Assembly (NCBI GenBank): GCA_015661135.1
Contig: JACVXW010000052.1
Span: 1 to 6,683 of the forward strand
Length of the DNA stretch: 6,683 nucleotides
Reading direction: 5' to 3'
Origin: Chloroflexota bacterium
GTDB taxonomy: Bacteria > Chloroflexota > Limnocylindria > Limnocylindrales > CSP1-4
Positions 1-5,151 of this stretch are shown here, in pieces; position 1 is the stretch's first letter, and every line of letters begins with the position of its first letter. The position numbers and the translations under genes were made by a program. Under the pieces are notes generated by a model. That model ran no database searches, was not told where the DNA came from, and saw only the letters and a program-made list of their open reading frames with translations.

Positions 1-858
1 CCGCGCCGCTGGGCGAACGAGCCGGGGCTCGTCGGCGTGGTCCGCTACCCGGACACGCACCGCTGGGGCGAGAAGGAGCCCCGGCCGGTGGCCGAGAGCC
101 TCCAGGGCCTGGAGGACGTGATCCGCTATGAGGGCCCCCACACCATCGCCGCGGTTTTCCTCGAGACGATCGTCGGCACGAACGGGATCCTGATCCCGCC
201 CGACGGCTACATCGCCGGCGTCCGCGAGATCTGCGACCGCCACGGGATCCTCATGGTCGCCGACGAGGTCATGGCGGGCTTCGGACGCACGGGTCGGTGG
301 TTCGCCGTGGACCACTGGGACACGGTGCCGGACCTCATGACGATGGCCAAGGGCCTTACCAGCTCATATCTGCCCCTCGGGGCCGTCGCGATGCGCCACC
401 ACATCGCCGAGGCGTTCGAGTCGAAGATGTTCTTCGGCGGCCTGACCTACAGCTCCCACCCGGTCAGCCTGGCCGCGTCGCTCGCGACGATCGGGGTGTA
501 CGAGGAGGACGGGCTCGTCGCGAACGCCGCCCGGCTCGGACCGGTGATGCGCGCCCATCACGAGCGCCTCGCGGCACGGCATCCGTCCGTCGGCGCCCAC
601 CGGAATCTCGGCCTGTTCGGGATCCTGGACCTCGTCCGGAGCCAGGACCCCTGGACGCCGCTGACCCCGTTCAACGGAACGAGCGACGAGATGAAGGCCA
701 TCGGGAAGTACCTCCGCGAGCACGGTGTGTACGCCATGATTCTCAACAACTCGATCCATACGAACCCGCCGCTGATCATCACCGAGGCCCAGCTCGCCGA
801 GGGCTTCGAAGTCCTCGATGCGGCCCTTGAGATCGCCGACCGGGCGGTCGTCGTTTAG
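1..858 (+). CDS. Class III PLP-dependent aminotransferase, C-terminal part (5' truncated)
   Basis: The open frame continues to the window edge, so the start and roughly 150 N-terminal residues are missing; 285 residues remain of a family usually 420-460 long. Visible class III (omega-aminotransferase) features, numbered from the first visible residue: ADEV with the PLP-pyridine Asp at about D88, followed by AGFGRTG; MAKGL with the Schiff-base Lys at about K117; and GLTYSSHP, where T149 should contact the PLP phosphate of the partner subunit. The C-terminal TNPPLIIT segment is also typical. Family members are cytosolic dimers or tetramers that move an amino group from an omega-amino acid or amine to pyruvate or 2-oxoglutarate. 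Substrate cannot be assigned; taurine:pyruvate and beta-alanine:pyruvate enzymes are the nearest concepts given the transporter that follows. The TAG stop is 3 nt before, and in frame with, the permease ATG, so the genes are surely co-transcribed. Confidence 0.93.
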   Translation, partial: PRRWANEPGLVGVVRYPDTHRWGEKEPRPVAESLQGLEDVIRYEGPHTIAAVFLETIVGTNGILIPPDGYIAGVREICDRHGILMVADEVMAGFGRTGRWFAVDHWDTVPDLMTMAKGLTSSYLPLGAVAMRHHIAEAFESKMFFGGLTYSSHPVSLAASLATIGVYEEDGLVANAARLGPVMRAHHERLAARHPSVGAHRNLGLFGILDLVRSQDPWTPLTPFNGTSDEMKAIGKYLREHGVYAMILNNSIHTNPPLIITEAQLAEGFEVLDAALEIADRAVVV

Positions 859-861
859 CCG

Positions 862-1776
862 ATGGCGAGCGTTCCGGCCGGGCGGCCCGCCACCGCCGGG
901 GAGCCGGGGAGCCGGCGCCGATCCGCCGCCCTCGCCGGAATCGTGGCCCTTGGCGTCGCGTTCGTCTGGGAAGGGGCCAAGTTCCTCGGGGGCGTTCCCT
1001 GGCGCGAGCCGCTGGCGCTGCCCGGTGCCCCGGTCCTCCACAACCCGCCGTTCCGCTGGATGTTCGCGAATGACCTCAACCTGCCCCACATCTGGAACAT
1101 CATCCTGACGTTCTTCCAGCCGTGGCAGCGCAACGCGGAGGAGAACGTCGGCCAGTACCTGATCGGAACCGCGCTGTACACGTGGCGCGAGGCGGCGCTC
1201 GGGTTTGGCCTCGGAGCGCTCCTTGGCCTGGTACTCGCGACGCTATTCGTCCACTCGCGGCTCCTCGAGCGCGCGTTCGTCCCGTACGTGGTGGCGAGCC
1301 AGACGATCCCGATCGTCGCTCTCGCTCCGATGATCGTCTTTGCGTTCGGGCCGTCGGTCGCGGCGGTCGTCGTGGTCGCGACGTACCTCACCTTCTTTCC
1401 GGTCACGATCGCGATGATCCGGGGGCTGCGGGCCTTCGATCCGCGGGCCATGGAGCTGATGCAGTCGTATGCCGCGTCGCGCGCGGAGATCTACTGGAAG
1501 CTCCGCCTGCCGGCGTCGCTGCCGTACCTGTTCACGGCGCTCAAGATCGCGGCGACGGCCAGCATCGTCGGCGCGATCATCGGCGAGGGCCCGGGCGGGA
1601 TCAACAACGGCCTGGGCCGGGCCATCATCACCTTCAACCAGTACTACATCACGGGTCCCGAGAAGCTCTGGGCAGCGATCATCGTGTCGGCCGCCCTCGG
1701 GATCGCCTTCTTCTCCATCGTCCGCGTGGCAGAGACCCTGCTCACGCGCAATCGCCCGGCCGACGCCCGGGGCTGA
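862..1776 (+). CDS. ABC importer permease of the SsuC/TauC/RibX type (first permease)
   Basis: This 304-residue inner-membrane protein forms part of the pore of a binding-protein-dependent importer. Hydrophobic segments lie at about residues 21-38, 110-130, 140-161, 164-186, 222-241 and 269-290. The cytoplasmic EAA coupling loop, which docks on the ATPase, is at about 198-217 (ELMQSYAAS through RLP), a pattern typical of nitrate/sulfonate/taurine and pyrimidine-precursor transporters. The stretch between the first and second membrane segments (about 39-109) is long, aromatic-rich and partly extracytoplasmic, unlike the second permease. ATG 862 is the first start after the in-frame TAG at 856-858. 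There is no clear Shine-Dalgarno, so translation is probably coupled to the aminotransferase. The ATPase follows after 25 nt. Substrate is unknown; a sulfonate, pyrimidine or hydantoin-like compound is possible by context. Confidence 0.93.
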   Translation: MASVPAGRPATAGEPGSRRRSAALAGIVALGVAFVWEGAKFLGGVPWREPLALPGAPVLHNPPFRWMFANDLNLPHIWNIILTFFQPWQRNAEENVGQYLIGTALYTWREAALGFGLGALLGLVLATLFVHSRLLERAFVPYVVASQTIPIVALAPMIVFAFGPSVAAVVVVATYLTFFPVTIAMIRGLRAFDPRAMELMQSYAASRAEIYWKLRLPASLPYLFTALKIAATASIVGAIIGEGPGGINNGLGRAIITFNQYYITGPEKLWAAIIVSAALGIAFFSIVRVAETLLTRNRPADARG

Positions 1777-1784
1777 CGCTGTTC

Positions 1785-1792
1785 AGGGAGAG
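1785..1792 (+). promoter_or_regulatory. Ribosome binding site that fixes the ATPase start
   Basis: AGGGAGAG sits 9 nt before ATG 1802. The reading frame is open far upstream (to about 1469) inside the permease gene, so this site and the 25-nt gap after the permease stop decide in favour of ATG 1802. Confidence 0.8.
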
Positions 1793-1801
1793 CTACCGCC
1801 G

Positions 1802-2671
1802 ATGACATCCGATCCTGCACCCGCTTCCGTCGCCGTGCGGCTCGCCGGCGTCGACAAGGTCTTCAAGACCGGCGACAAGGCCACCACGGCGCTCGTCGGG
1901 ATCGACCTCGAGATACTCCGCGGCGAGTTCATCTCGCTGATCGGGCCGTCGGGCTGCGGCAAGAGCACGCTCCTGCGGATCATCGCGGACCTGATCGACC
2001 CGACCGGCGGCGTCGTGACGATCGGTGGCAAGGCGGCGGCCGAGGCTCGTCAAGCGCGCGACTACGGCATGGTCTTCCAGGCGCCGGTCCTGTTCGACTG
2101 GCGGACCGTGGAGGACAACGTCCGCCTGCCGCTCGAGATCATGGGTTGGGACGCAGCCCGCCGGAACGCCAGGGCGCGGGAAATGCTCGAGCTGGTGGAG
2201 CTGGGCGACTTCCTCGGCCATTACCCGTACCAGCTGTCAGGTGGCATGCAGCAGCGGGTGGCAATCGCGCGAGCCCTCACGTTCGAGCCGTCCATCCTCC
2301 TGATGGACGAGCCGTTCGGGGCGCTGGACGAGATGACGCGCGAGAGGATGAACTCGGAAGTGCTCCGGATCTGGGAGCGGACCGGCACGTCCATCGTGTT
2401 CGTGACGCACTCGATCCCCGAGGCGGTCTTCCTGTCGTCACGGGTCGTGGTCATGAGCGCACGGCCCGGCCGCATCACGAACGTCGTCGCGATCGATCTC
2501 CCGCAGCCGCGGAACGACGAGACGCGGGAGTCCACGCGCTACTTCGAGCTCGTCACCGAGGTCCGAGAGGCGCTCCGTGCCGGCGAGCCCGAGGGCGGCG
2601 AGCACGGCTCTGACGACGCGGCGAGCCTGACCTCGGCGGACCAGGCTCGCGTGGAGGATGGAATCCAGTGA
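1802..2671 (+). CDS. ABC importer ATPase, SsuB/TauB type
   Basis: This 289-residue cytosolic nucleotide-binding subunit powers the importer formed with the two flanking permeases. All ATPase motifs are intact: Walker A GPSGCGKST (48-56), Q-loop Gln at Q93 in MVFQAPVLFDWRTV, signature LSGGMQQR (145-152), Walker B ILLMDEP (165-171), D-loop GALD (173-176) and switch His at H203 (VTHS). FQAP.LFDWRTV.DNV and MDEPFGALDEMTR are characteristic of the nitrate/sulfonate/taurine subfamily. The core ends near residue 255. A polar tail of about 30 residues, rich in Glu, Gly, Asp and Ala, follows and may be disordered. ATG 1802 has a good Shine-Dalgarno. The last codon overlaps the next gene as GTGA, so the second permease is translationally coupled. 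Ion or substrate specificity cannot be read from this subunit. Confidence 0.95.
   Translation: MTSDPAPASVAVRLAGVDKVFKTGDKATTALVGIDLEILRGEFISLIGPSGCGKSTLLRIIADLIDPTGGVVTIGGKAAAEARQARDYGMVFQAPVLFDWRTVEDNVRLPLEIMGWDAARRNARAREMLELVELGDFLGHYPYQLSGGMQQRVAIARALTFEPSILLMDEPFGALDEMTRERMNSEVLRIWERTGTSIVFVTHSIPEAVFLSSRVVVMSARPGRITNVVAIDLPQPRNDETRESTRYFELVTEVREALRAGEPEGGEHGSDDAASLTSADQARVEDGIQ
2653..2657 (+). promoter_or_regulatory. Ribosome binding site for the second permease (GTG start)
   Basis: GGAGG lies inside the last codons of the ATPase gene, 10 nt before GTG 2668. It supports the unusual GTG start, which overlaps the ATPase stop (GTGA, 2668-2671). Confidence 0.75.
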
Positions 2672-3531
2672 CCCTCGCCACGGCCGGGCCGCGTGGCCTC
2701 GCGGAACCCGCGCCATCGGTGTCGACGGTCGAGCGCTCGCGACGCGTCGCCCTTGACCTGCTGCCCGCGGCGCTCGTCTTCGTCGGGGTGATCGTTGCCT
2801 GGGAGGTAATCGTCGGGGCCCTCGAGCTGAAGGCCTTCATCCTGCCCCAGCCGTCGGCGATCGTCGCCGCACTCGGAGCCAACTGGCCCGCCGGCGGGCG
2901 CTTCGCGCTGTCCACTTCCGCGGGCGCGACGCTCATCGAGGCGGCCGGGGGGCTTGCCATCGGGACGGCGGTGGGCGTGGGTGTCGCGCTCGTATCGGCG
3001 CGCTGGGCCACGGCACGGGGCGTGCTCCTGCCGCTCGCCGTGGCCGCCGGGGCAGTTCCGATCATTGCCTTCGCACCGCTGTTCAACAACTGGTTCGGGG
3101 TCCTGAACCCACTGTCGAAGGCGATGATGGCCGCGGTCCTCGTCTTCTTCCCGATGATGGCCAACGTCATCCGCGGGCTGATCCAGGTCCCGCCGGCCGC
3201 CCTCGAGCTGATGCGCTCGTACGCAGCGAGCGACTGGACGATCCTCCGCCTCGTCCGCATCCCGAACGCGCTCCCGTATTTCTTCACTGCGCTCAGGCTT
3301 GGCGCGACGCTCAGCCTGATCGGTGCGGTCGTGGGGGAGTACTTCGGCGGTGCATCGTTCGTGCTCGGGCGGATCGTGGTCCAGAGCGCGAGCGCGTTGC
3401 GCTACGACGTGACCTGGGCGGCCATCCTCCTCATGGCCGGCACCGGCATCGTGCTGTATGCCGCGATCAGCTTCATCGAGCGCCTGGCGATCCCCTGGTA
3501 CGCCACGAATCGCGGTGGCGGGCGCGGCTGA
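2668..3531 (+). CDS. ABC importer permease of the SsuC/TauC/RibX type (second permease)
   Basis: This 287-residue inner-membrane protein is homologous in layout to the first permease but clearly different in sequence. It has membrane segments at about 31-50, 90-110, 117-138, 148-169, 205-224 and 248-272, with the EAA coupling loop at about 180-203 (ELMRSYAAS through RIPNALP). The core of this loop, ELM-SYAAS, is shared with the first permease, as expected if both dock on the same ATPase. It starts at GTG 2668, overlapping the ATPase stop by 4 nt with GGAGG at 2653-2657. The N-terminal 30 residues are cytosolic and Arg-containing. It is the last gene of its cluster, and no terminator with a T-run is visible after it. 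Two unlike permeases with one ATPase suggest a heterodimeric channel. The required solute-binding protein is not in the window. Confidence 0.94.
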   Translation: MTLATAGPRGLAEPAPSVSTVERSRRVALDLLPAALVFVGVIVAWEVIVGALELKAFILPQPSAIVAALGANWPAGGRFALSTSAGATLIEAAGGLAIGTAVGVGVALVSARWATARGVLLPLAVAAGAVPIIAFAPLFNNWFGVLNPLSKAMMAAVLVFFPMMANVIRGLIQVPPAALELMRSYAASDWTILRLVRIPNALPYFFTALRLGATLSLIGAVVGEYFGGASFVLGRIVVQSASALRYDVTWAAILLMAGTGIVLYAAISFIERLAIPWYATNRGGGRG

Positions 3532-3739
3532 CAGCAATCCGTTTCCCGTGCTGCCCCGGCAATCCTGGCTTGCGACCACCCCCGGAGCACTGCGCGGATC
3601 GCCGGCCGCAGACGGCAGCCGCGACCGCCGAGATCCCCCGGATTTCCCGTTCGTGGCGCGGGCACGAGCGTGGCCGGGCCCGGCGATGTGCCCCGTCGGG
3701 TACCCAGGCGGGCTCGATCCCCGCCTGAACCTGGCGAGT

Positions 3740-3753
3740 GCTCCCCGGGGAGC
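3740..3753. repeat. Perfect 14-bp palindrome
   Basis: GCTCCCCGGGGAGC is self-complementary over all 14 bases. It lies about 100 bp upstream of the predicted promoter. It could be an operator or just a GC-rich coincidence; no T-run follows, so it is not an intrinsic terminator. Confidence 0.45.
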
Positions 3754-3780
3754 GTTGGCTACGAAGCCGCGGCAAGCCAC

Positions 3781-3807
3781 GGCAGTCCGGGCAGTCCGGG
3801 CGGTCCG
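3781..3807. repeat. Three tandem copies of a 9-bp unit
   Basis: The unit GGCAGTCCG occurs twice exactly (3781-3789, 3790-3798) and a third time with one change, GGCGGTCCG (3799-3807). It ends 44 bp before the -35 box at 3852. It could be a slippage product or iterated binding sites for a regulator; nothing in the sequence decides. Confidence 0.6.
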
Positions 3808-3851
3808 TGCCCGGCACAGACGCTGGGGGCAACGAAGCGAGGAAGCTGCGG

Positions 3852-3881
3852 TTGACATGGCAGCATCACGGCACCTACACT
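3852..3881 (+). promoter_or_regulatory. Predicted sigma-70 type promoter for the ABC-2 operon leader
   Basis: A perfect -35 box TTGACA (3852-3857) is followed after 18 nt by a -10 box TACACT (3876-3881), which matches TATAAT at four of six positions including the key A2 and T6. In a sequence this GC-rich such a pair is uncommon. Transcription would start near 3887-3889, leaving a leader of about 355 nt before the ATPase start at 4243. It reads toward the ABC-2 operon. Confidence 0.7.
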
Positions 3882-3921
3882 CCGCCACCGGTGCGGGTTC
3901 CGCGCCAGTCAACCCCTCAAC

Positions 3922-3926
3922 GGAGG
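3922..3926 (+). promoter_or_regulatory. Ribosome binding site of the putative leader peptide
   Basis: GGAGG is a perfect anti-Shine-Dalgarno match, 10 nt before ATG 3937 and about 35 nt after the predicted transcription start. It is the main evidence that the short frame behind it is translated. Confidence 0.55.
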
Positions 3927-3936
3927 CGGCAATCAG

Positions 3937-4020
3937 ATGAGCCACACGCTCCTCTTCGTCCGCACGGTCGCGCCCATCGGCGCCGCCGATCGCGGGAGAT
4001 CTGCGCCCATTTCGAGGTAG
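3937..4020 (+). CDS. Putative 27-residue leader peptide of an attenuator
   Basis: A short open frame begins ATG AGC CAC ACG (MSHTLLFVRT...) and ends at TAG 4018-4020. It has a perfect GGAGG 10 nt upstream and lies between a strong promoter and an intrinsic terminator, the usual place for a regulatory leader peptide. The first 20 codons end almost only in C or G, like the real genes here. The last seven include AGA (3997-3999), TCT (4000-4002), ATT (4009-4011) and AGG (4015-4017), which look rare in this genome and could slow a ribosome. Arg occurs at positions 9, 19, 21 and 27. A hairpin (ATCGGC/GCCGAT, 3976-3990) lies within codons 14-18. I recognise no known leader peptide. It could instead be a chance frame within a regulatory RNA. 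Confidence 0.45.
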   Translation: MSHTLLFVRTVAPIGAADRGRSAPISR

Positions 4021-4025
4021 TTGAC

Positions 4026-4061
4026 GGCGGCTCGACCGCCCCTCAGCAATCCACGAGCCGT
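4026..4061 (+). promoter_or_regulatory. Possible antiterminator and alternative hairpins
   Basis: Two structures compete. Hairpin A pairs GGCGG (4026-4030) with CCGCC (4036-4040) around a 5-nt loop. Hairpin B pairs 4027-4034 (GCGGCTCG) with 4054-4061 (CGAGCCGT), 8 pairs including one G-U. Hairpin B uses bases 4056-4061, the base of the terminator's 5' arm, so B and the terminator cannot form together, which is the layout of an attenuator. A ribosome at the leader stop (4018-4020) would cover about 4033 and block B. A ribosome stalled earlier, at the AGA/TCT codons, would leave B free. Pairings are read directly; the regulatory logic is inferred. Confidence 0.45.
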
Positions 4062-4088
4062 GGGCCAGATCGGGCCCCCGGCTTTTTT
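4056..4088 (+). terminator. Intrinsic (Rho-independent) terminator inside the leader
   Basis: The 5' arm 4056-4066 (AGCCG, T, GGGCC) pairs with 4073-4083 (GGCCC, C, CGGCT): ten base pairs with one T/C mismatch, around a 6-nt loop. Six Ts follow at 4083-4088, the longest T-run in this GC-rich window. It lies 155 nt before the ATPase start and 68 nt after the short frame, so it would end a transcript of about 200 nt unless prevented. It could be the switch of an attenuator or the normal end of a small RNA. Confidence 0.75.
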
Positions 4089-4117
4089 GATGCTCTCGGA
4101 CACGTCCGAGCGCATCA
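4088..4117. repeat. 30-bp imperfect dyad directly after the terminator T-run
   Basis: TGATGC (4088-4093) pairs with GCATCA (4112-4117) and CTCGGAC (4095-4101) pairs with GTCCGAG (4104-4110). The only mismatches are T4094/C4111 and the central A4102/C4103. The RNA form has 12 pairs with one mismatch and a 4-nt loop. No T-run follows on either strand, so it is not a terminator itself. It may be an operator for a dimeric regulator, a protecting or antiterminating hairpin, or the 5' end stabiliser of a processed mRNA. Confidence 0.65.
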
Positions 4118-4242
4118 CCCGAGCCGCGAGCCCATCCGCAGCGCAGTAGCGCCGGAGCCGGGTCCGCGGCTCGTCTCACGTCCACCAACCCGTGCCGCGT
4201 CCACCGGACCGTCCCCGACCACCGATCACCGAGGAACCACCC
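4118..4242 (+). other. Structured, then C/A-rich, untranslated leader before the ATPase
   Basis: No promoter-like -10 element is seen here, which implies that the operon depends on transcription from upstream. A 9-bp inverted repeat, CGAGCCGCG (4120-4128) with CGCGGCTCG (4165-4173), encloses a small GCGC-AGTA-GCGC hairpin (4141-4152). From about 4174 to the ribosome site the sequence is C/A-rich with little G-pairing potential, as in unstructured ribosome landing zones. Confidence 0.45.
4231..4235 (+). promoter_or_regulatory. Ribosome binding site that fixes the ABC-2 ATPase start
   Basis: GAGGA lies 7 nt before ATG 4243. An in-frame GTG at 4192 would add 17 Pro/Arg-rich residues but has only C-rich sequence before it, so ATG 4243 is preferred. 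Confidence 0.75.
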
Positions 4243-5136
4243 ATGACCGCCACCCTGACAAGAGAATCGAAGACGTTGATCCTGGACCCGCAGGCCATCC
4301 TGGCCGACGCCCGTCCGATCGATCGGACCGTGCCGGCCCTCCTCGTGGAGGGAGTCACGAAGCGGTTCATCGTCGGCCGCGCCAAGCGGCCGGTCCTCGC
4401 GATCTCGAACGTCTCCCTCCGCCTCGAGCGGGGCGGGGTCGTCGGGTTCCTCGGGGCCAACGGATCCGGGAAGTCCACCCTGATCCGGCTCGTGTCCGGC
4501 CTCCTGACCCTCGACGAGGGTCGCGTGGAGGTCTTCGGCCACGACATCGAGCGCGAGGAGATGACCGTGAAGCGGCTCATCAACCGCGTGAGCGTGGACG
4601 CCGCCTTCTTCAAGAAGCTCAGTCCGATGGAGAACCTGCTCTTCGCGGCCAGGCTGTATGGCATGGACGCGGGGAAGGCCCGCGGGGACGCGATCGCCAT
4701 CCTCGAGCGGCTCGGCATCGCCCGGAAGCGGATCGACCGCCCGGTCGAGCAGATGAGCCGGGGCATGCAGCAGAAGGTCGCCATCGCGCGGGCGCTGCTG
4801 ACGAGCCCGGCCCTGCTTCTCCTCGACGAGCCGACCACCGGCCTCGACCCCCGGTCCAAGCTGGATGTCCAGACGTTCATCGAGGACGTCAGGACGAACC
4901 ACGACGCATCCATCGTCCTCACGACCCACGACCTCGATGAGGCGGACCGGCTGTGTGACCGGATCGCCGTCCTCAACGACGGGCGGGTGGTCGCCGAGGA
5001 CACGCCCGACGGCCTGAAGCGCCTCGTCGCCGAGCGCCACGGCCAGGAGCCGACGCTCCACAACGTGTTCATGACCTACACCGGCAGAAGCCTCGACGAC
5101 GACGTCGAAGAGGTCGAGGCCGGGGAAGACGACTGA
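4243..5136 (+). CDS. ABC-2 type exporter ATPase (DrrA/CcmA-like)
   Basis: This 297-residue cytosolic ATPase should drive export together with the ABC-2 permease downstream. Motifs: Walker A GANGSGKST (71-79), signature MSRGMQQK (171-178, in place of LSGGQ), Walker B LLLLDEP (191-197), D-loop GLDP (200-203) and switch His H229 (TTHDLDEAD). The Q-loop region reads RVSVDAAFFKKLSPMENL (from R115), so the usual Gln is missing; I believe related ABC-2 ATPases carry a similar FFKKLSP segment, but cannot check. An N-terminal extension of about 30 residues precedes the ATPase fold, and the tail after residue 280 is strongly acidic (DDDVEEVEAGEDD). Families of this type export drugs, polysaccharides, heme-related compounds or peptides; the cargo is not determinable. 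It is the first gene of its operon, behind the structured leader. Confidence 0.93.
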   Translation: MTATLTRESKTLILDPQAILADARPIDRTVPALLVEGVTKRFIVGRAKRPVLAISNVSLRLERGGVVGFLGANGSGKSTLIRLVSGLLTLDEGRVEVFGHDIEREEMTVKRLINRVSVDAAFFKKLSPMENLLFAARLYGMDAGKARGDAIAILERLGIARKRIDRPVEQMSRGMQQKVAIARALLTSPALLLLDEPTTGLDPRSKLDVQTFIEDVRTNHDASIVLTTHDLDEADRLCDRIAVLNDGRVVAEDTPDGLKRLVAERHGQEPTLHNVFMTYTGRSLDDDVEEVEAGEDD

Positions 5137-5143
5137 GGAAGGA
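5137..5143 (+). promoter_or_regulatory. Ribosome binding site of the small Arg-rich ORF
   Basis: GGAAGGA begins directly after the ATPase TGA and lies 8 nt before ATG 5152. This spacing is ideal and argues that the 73-codon frame is a true gene. Confidence 0.7.
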
Positions 5144-5151
5144 ACCAGCAG

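Larger units (their letters stand above)
3532..3851. other. Intergenic stretch without a supported gene; palindromes and a short tandem repeat
   Basis: There is no gene with a start, ribosome site and domain here, and no T-run that would mark an intrinsic terminator for the upstream operon. The stretch contains GC-rich dyads: a 12-bp palindrome GCCGGGCCCGGC (3673-3684) flanked by GGGCAC (3660-3665) and GTGCCC (3688-3693); an 8-bp stem with a 7-nt loop at 3705-3727; a perfect 14-bp palindrome at 3740-3753; and three tandem 9-mers at 3781-3807. Some of these are expected by chance at this GC content. The density leaves room for a structured RNA or Rho-independent-like pausing, but I recognise no known RNA family. 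Confidence 0.5.

Noticed and set aside
3705..3727. tRNA T-arm-like hairpin (8-bp stem, loop CTCGATC)
   Set aside because: No matching acceptor stem about 60 nt upstream, no anticodon arm at the right distance, and no CCA or discriminator layout.
3458..3940. Plus-strand open frame of 160 codons bridging the permease end and the intergenic region
   Set aside because: It starts inside the permease gene in another frame, has no ribosome site or recognisable domain, and runs across the predicted promoter.
3857..3940. 27-codon frame whose stop overlaps the start of the leader peptide (ATGA)
   Set aside because: Its ATG overlaps the -35 box, so it would not be on the transcript that starts near 3888. 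A GAGGAAG about 11 nt upstream keeps it a weak possibility only if transcription comes from further upstream.
4021..4050. Second promoter with -35 TTGACG at 4021-4026
   Set aside because: No acceptable -10 box lies 16-18 nt downstream; the nearest, AGCAAT, lacks the conserved second-position A, and it would start upstream of the terminator anyway.
3888..4242. Known riboswitch (cobalamin, TPP, SAM, glycine, guanidine, fluoride) in the leader
   Set aside because: I could not find the conserved boxes of these families by eye. A covariance-model search against RNA families would be decisive.
3738..4940. Plus-strand frame of 400 codons over the leader and the ABC-2 ATPase
   Set aside because: It is an out-of-frame shadow of the ATPase, with Arg/Pro/Gly-rich low-complexity translation and no ribosome site.
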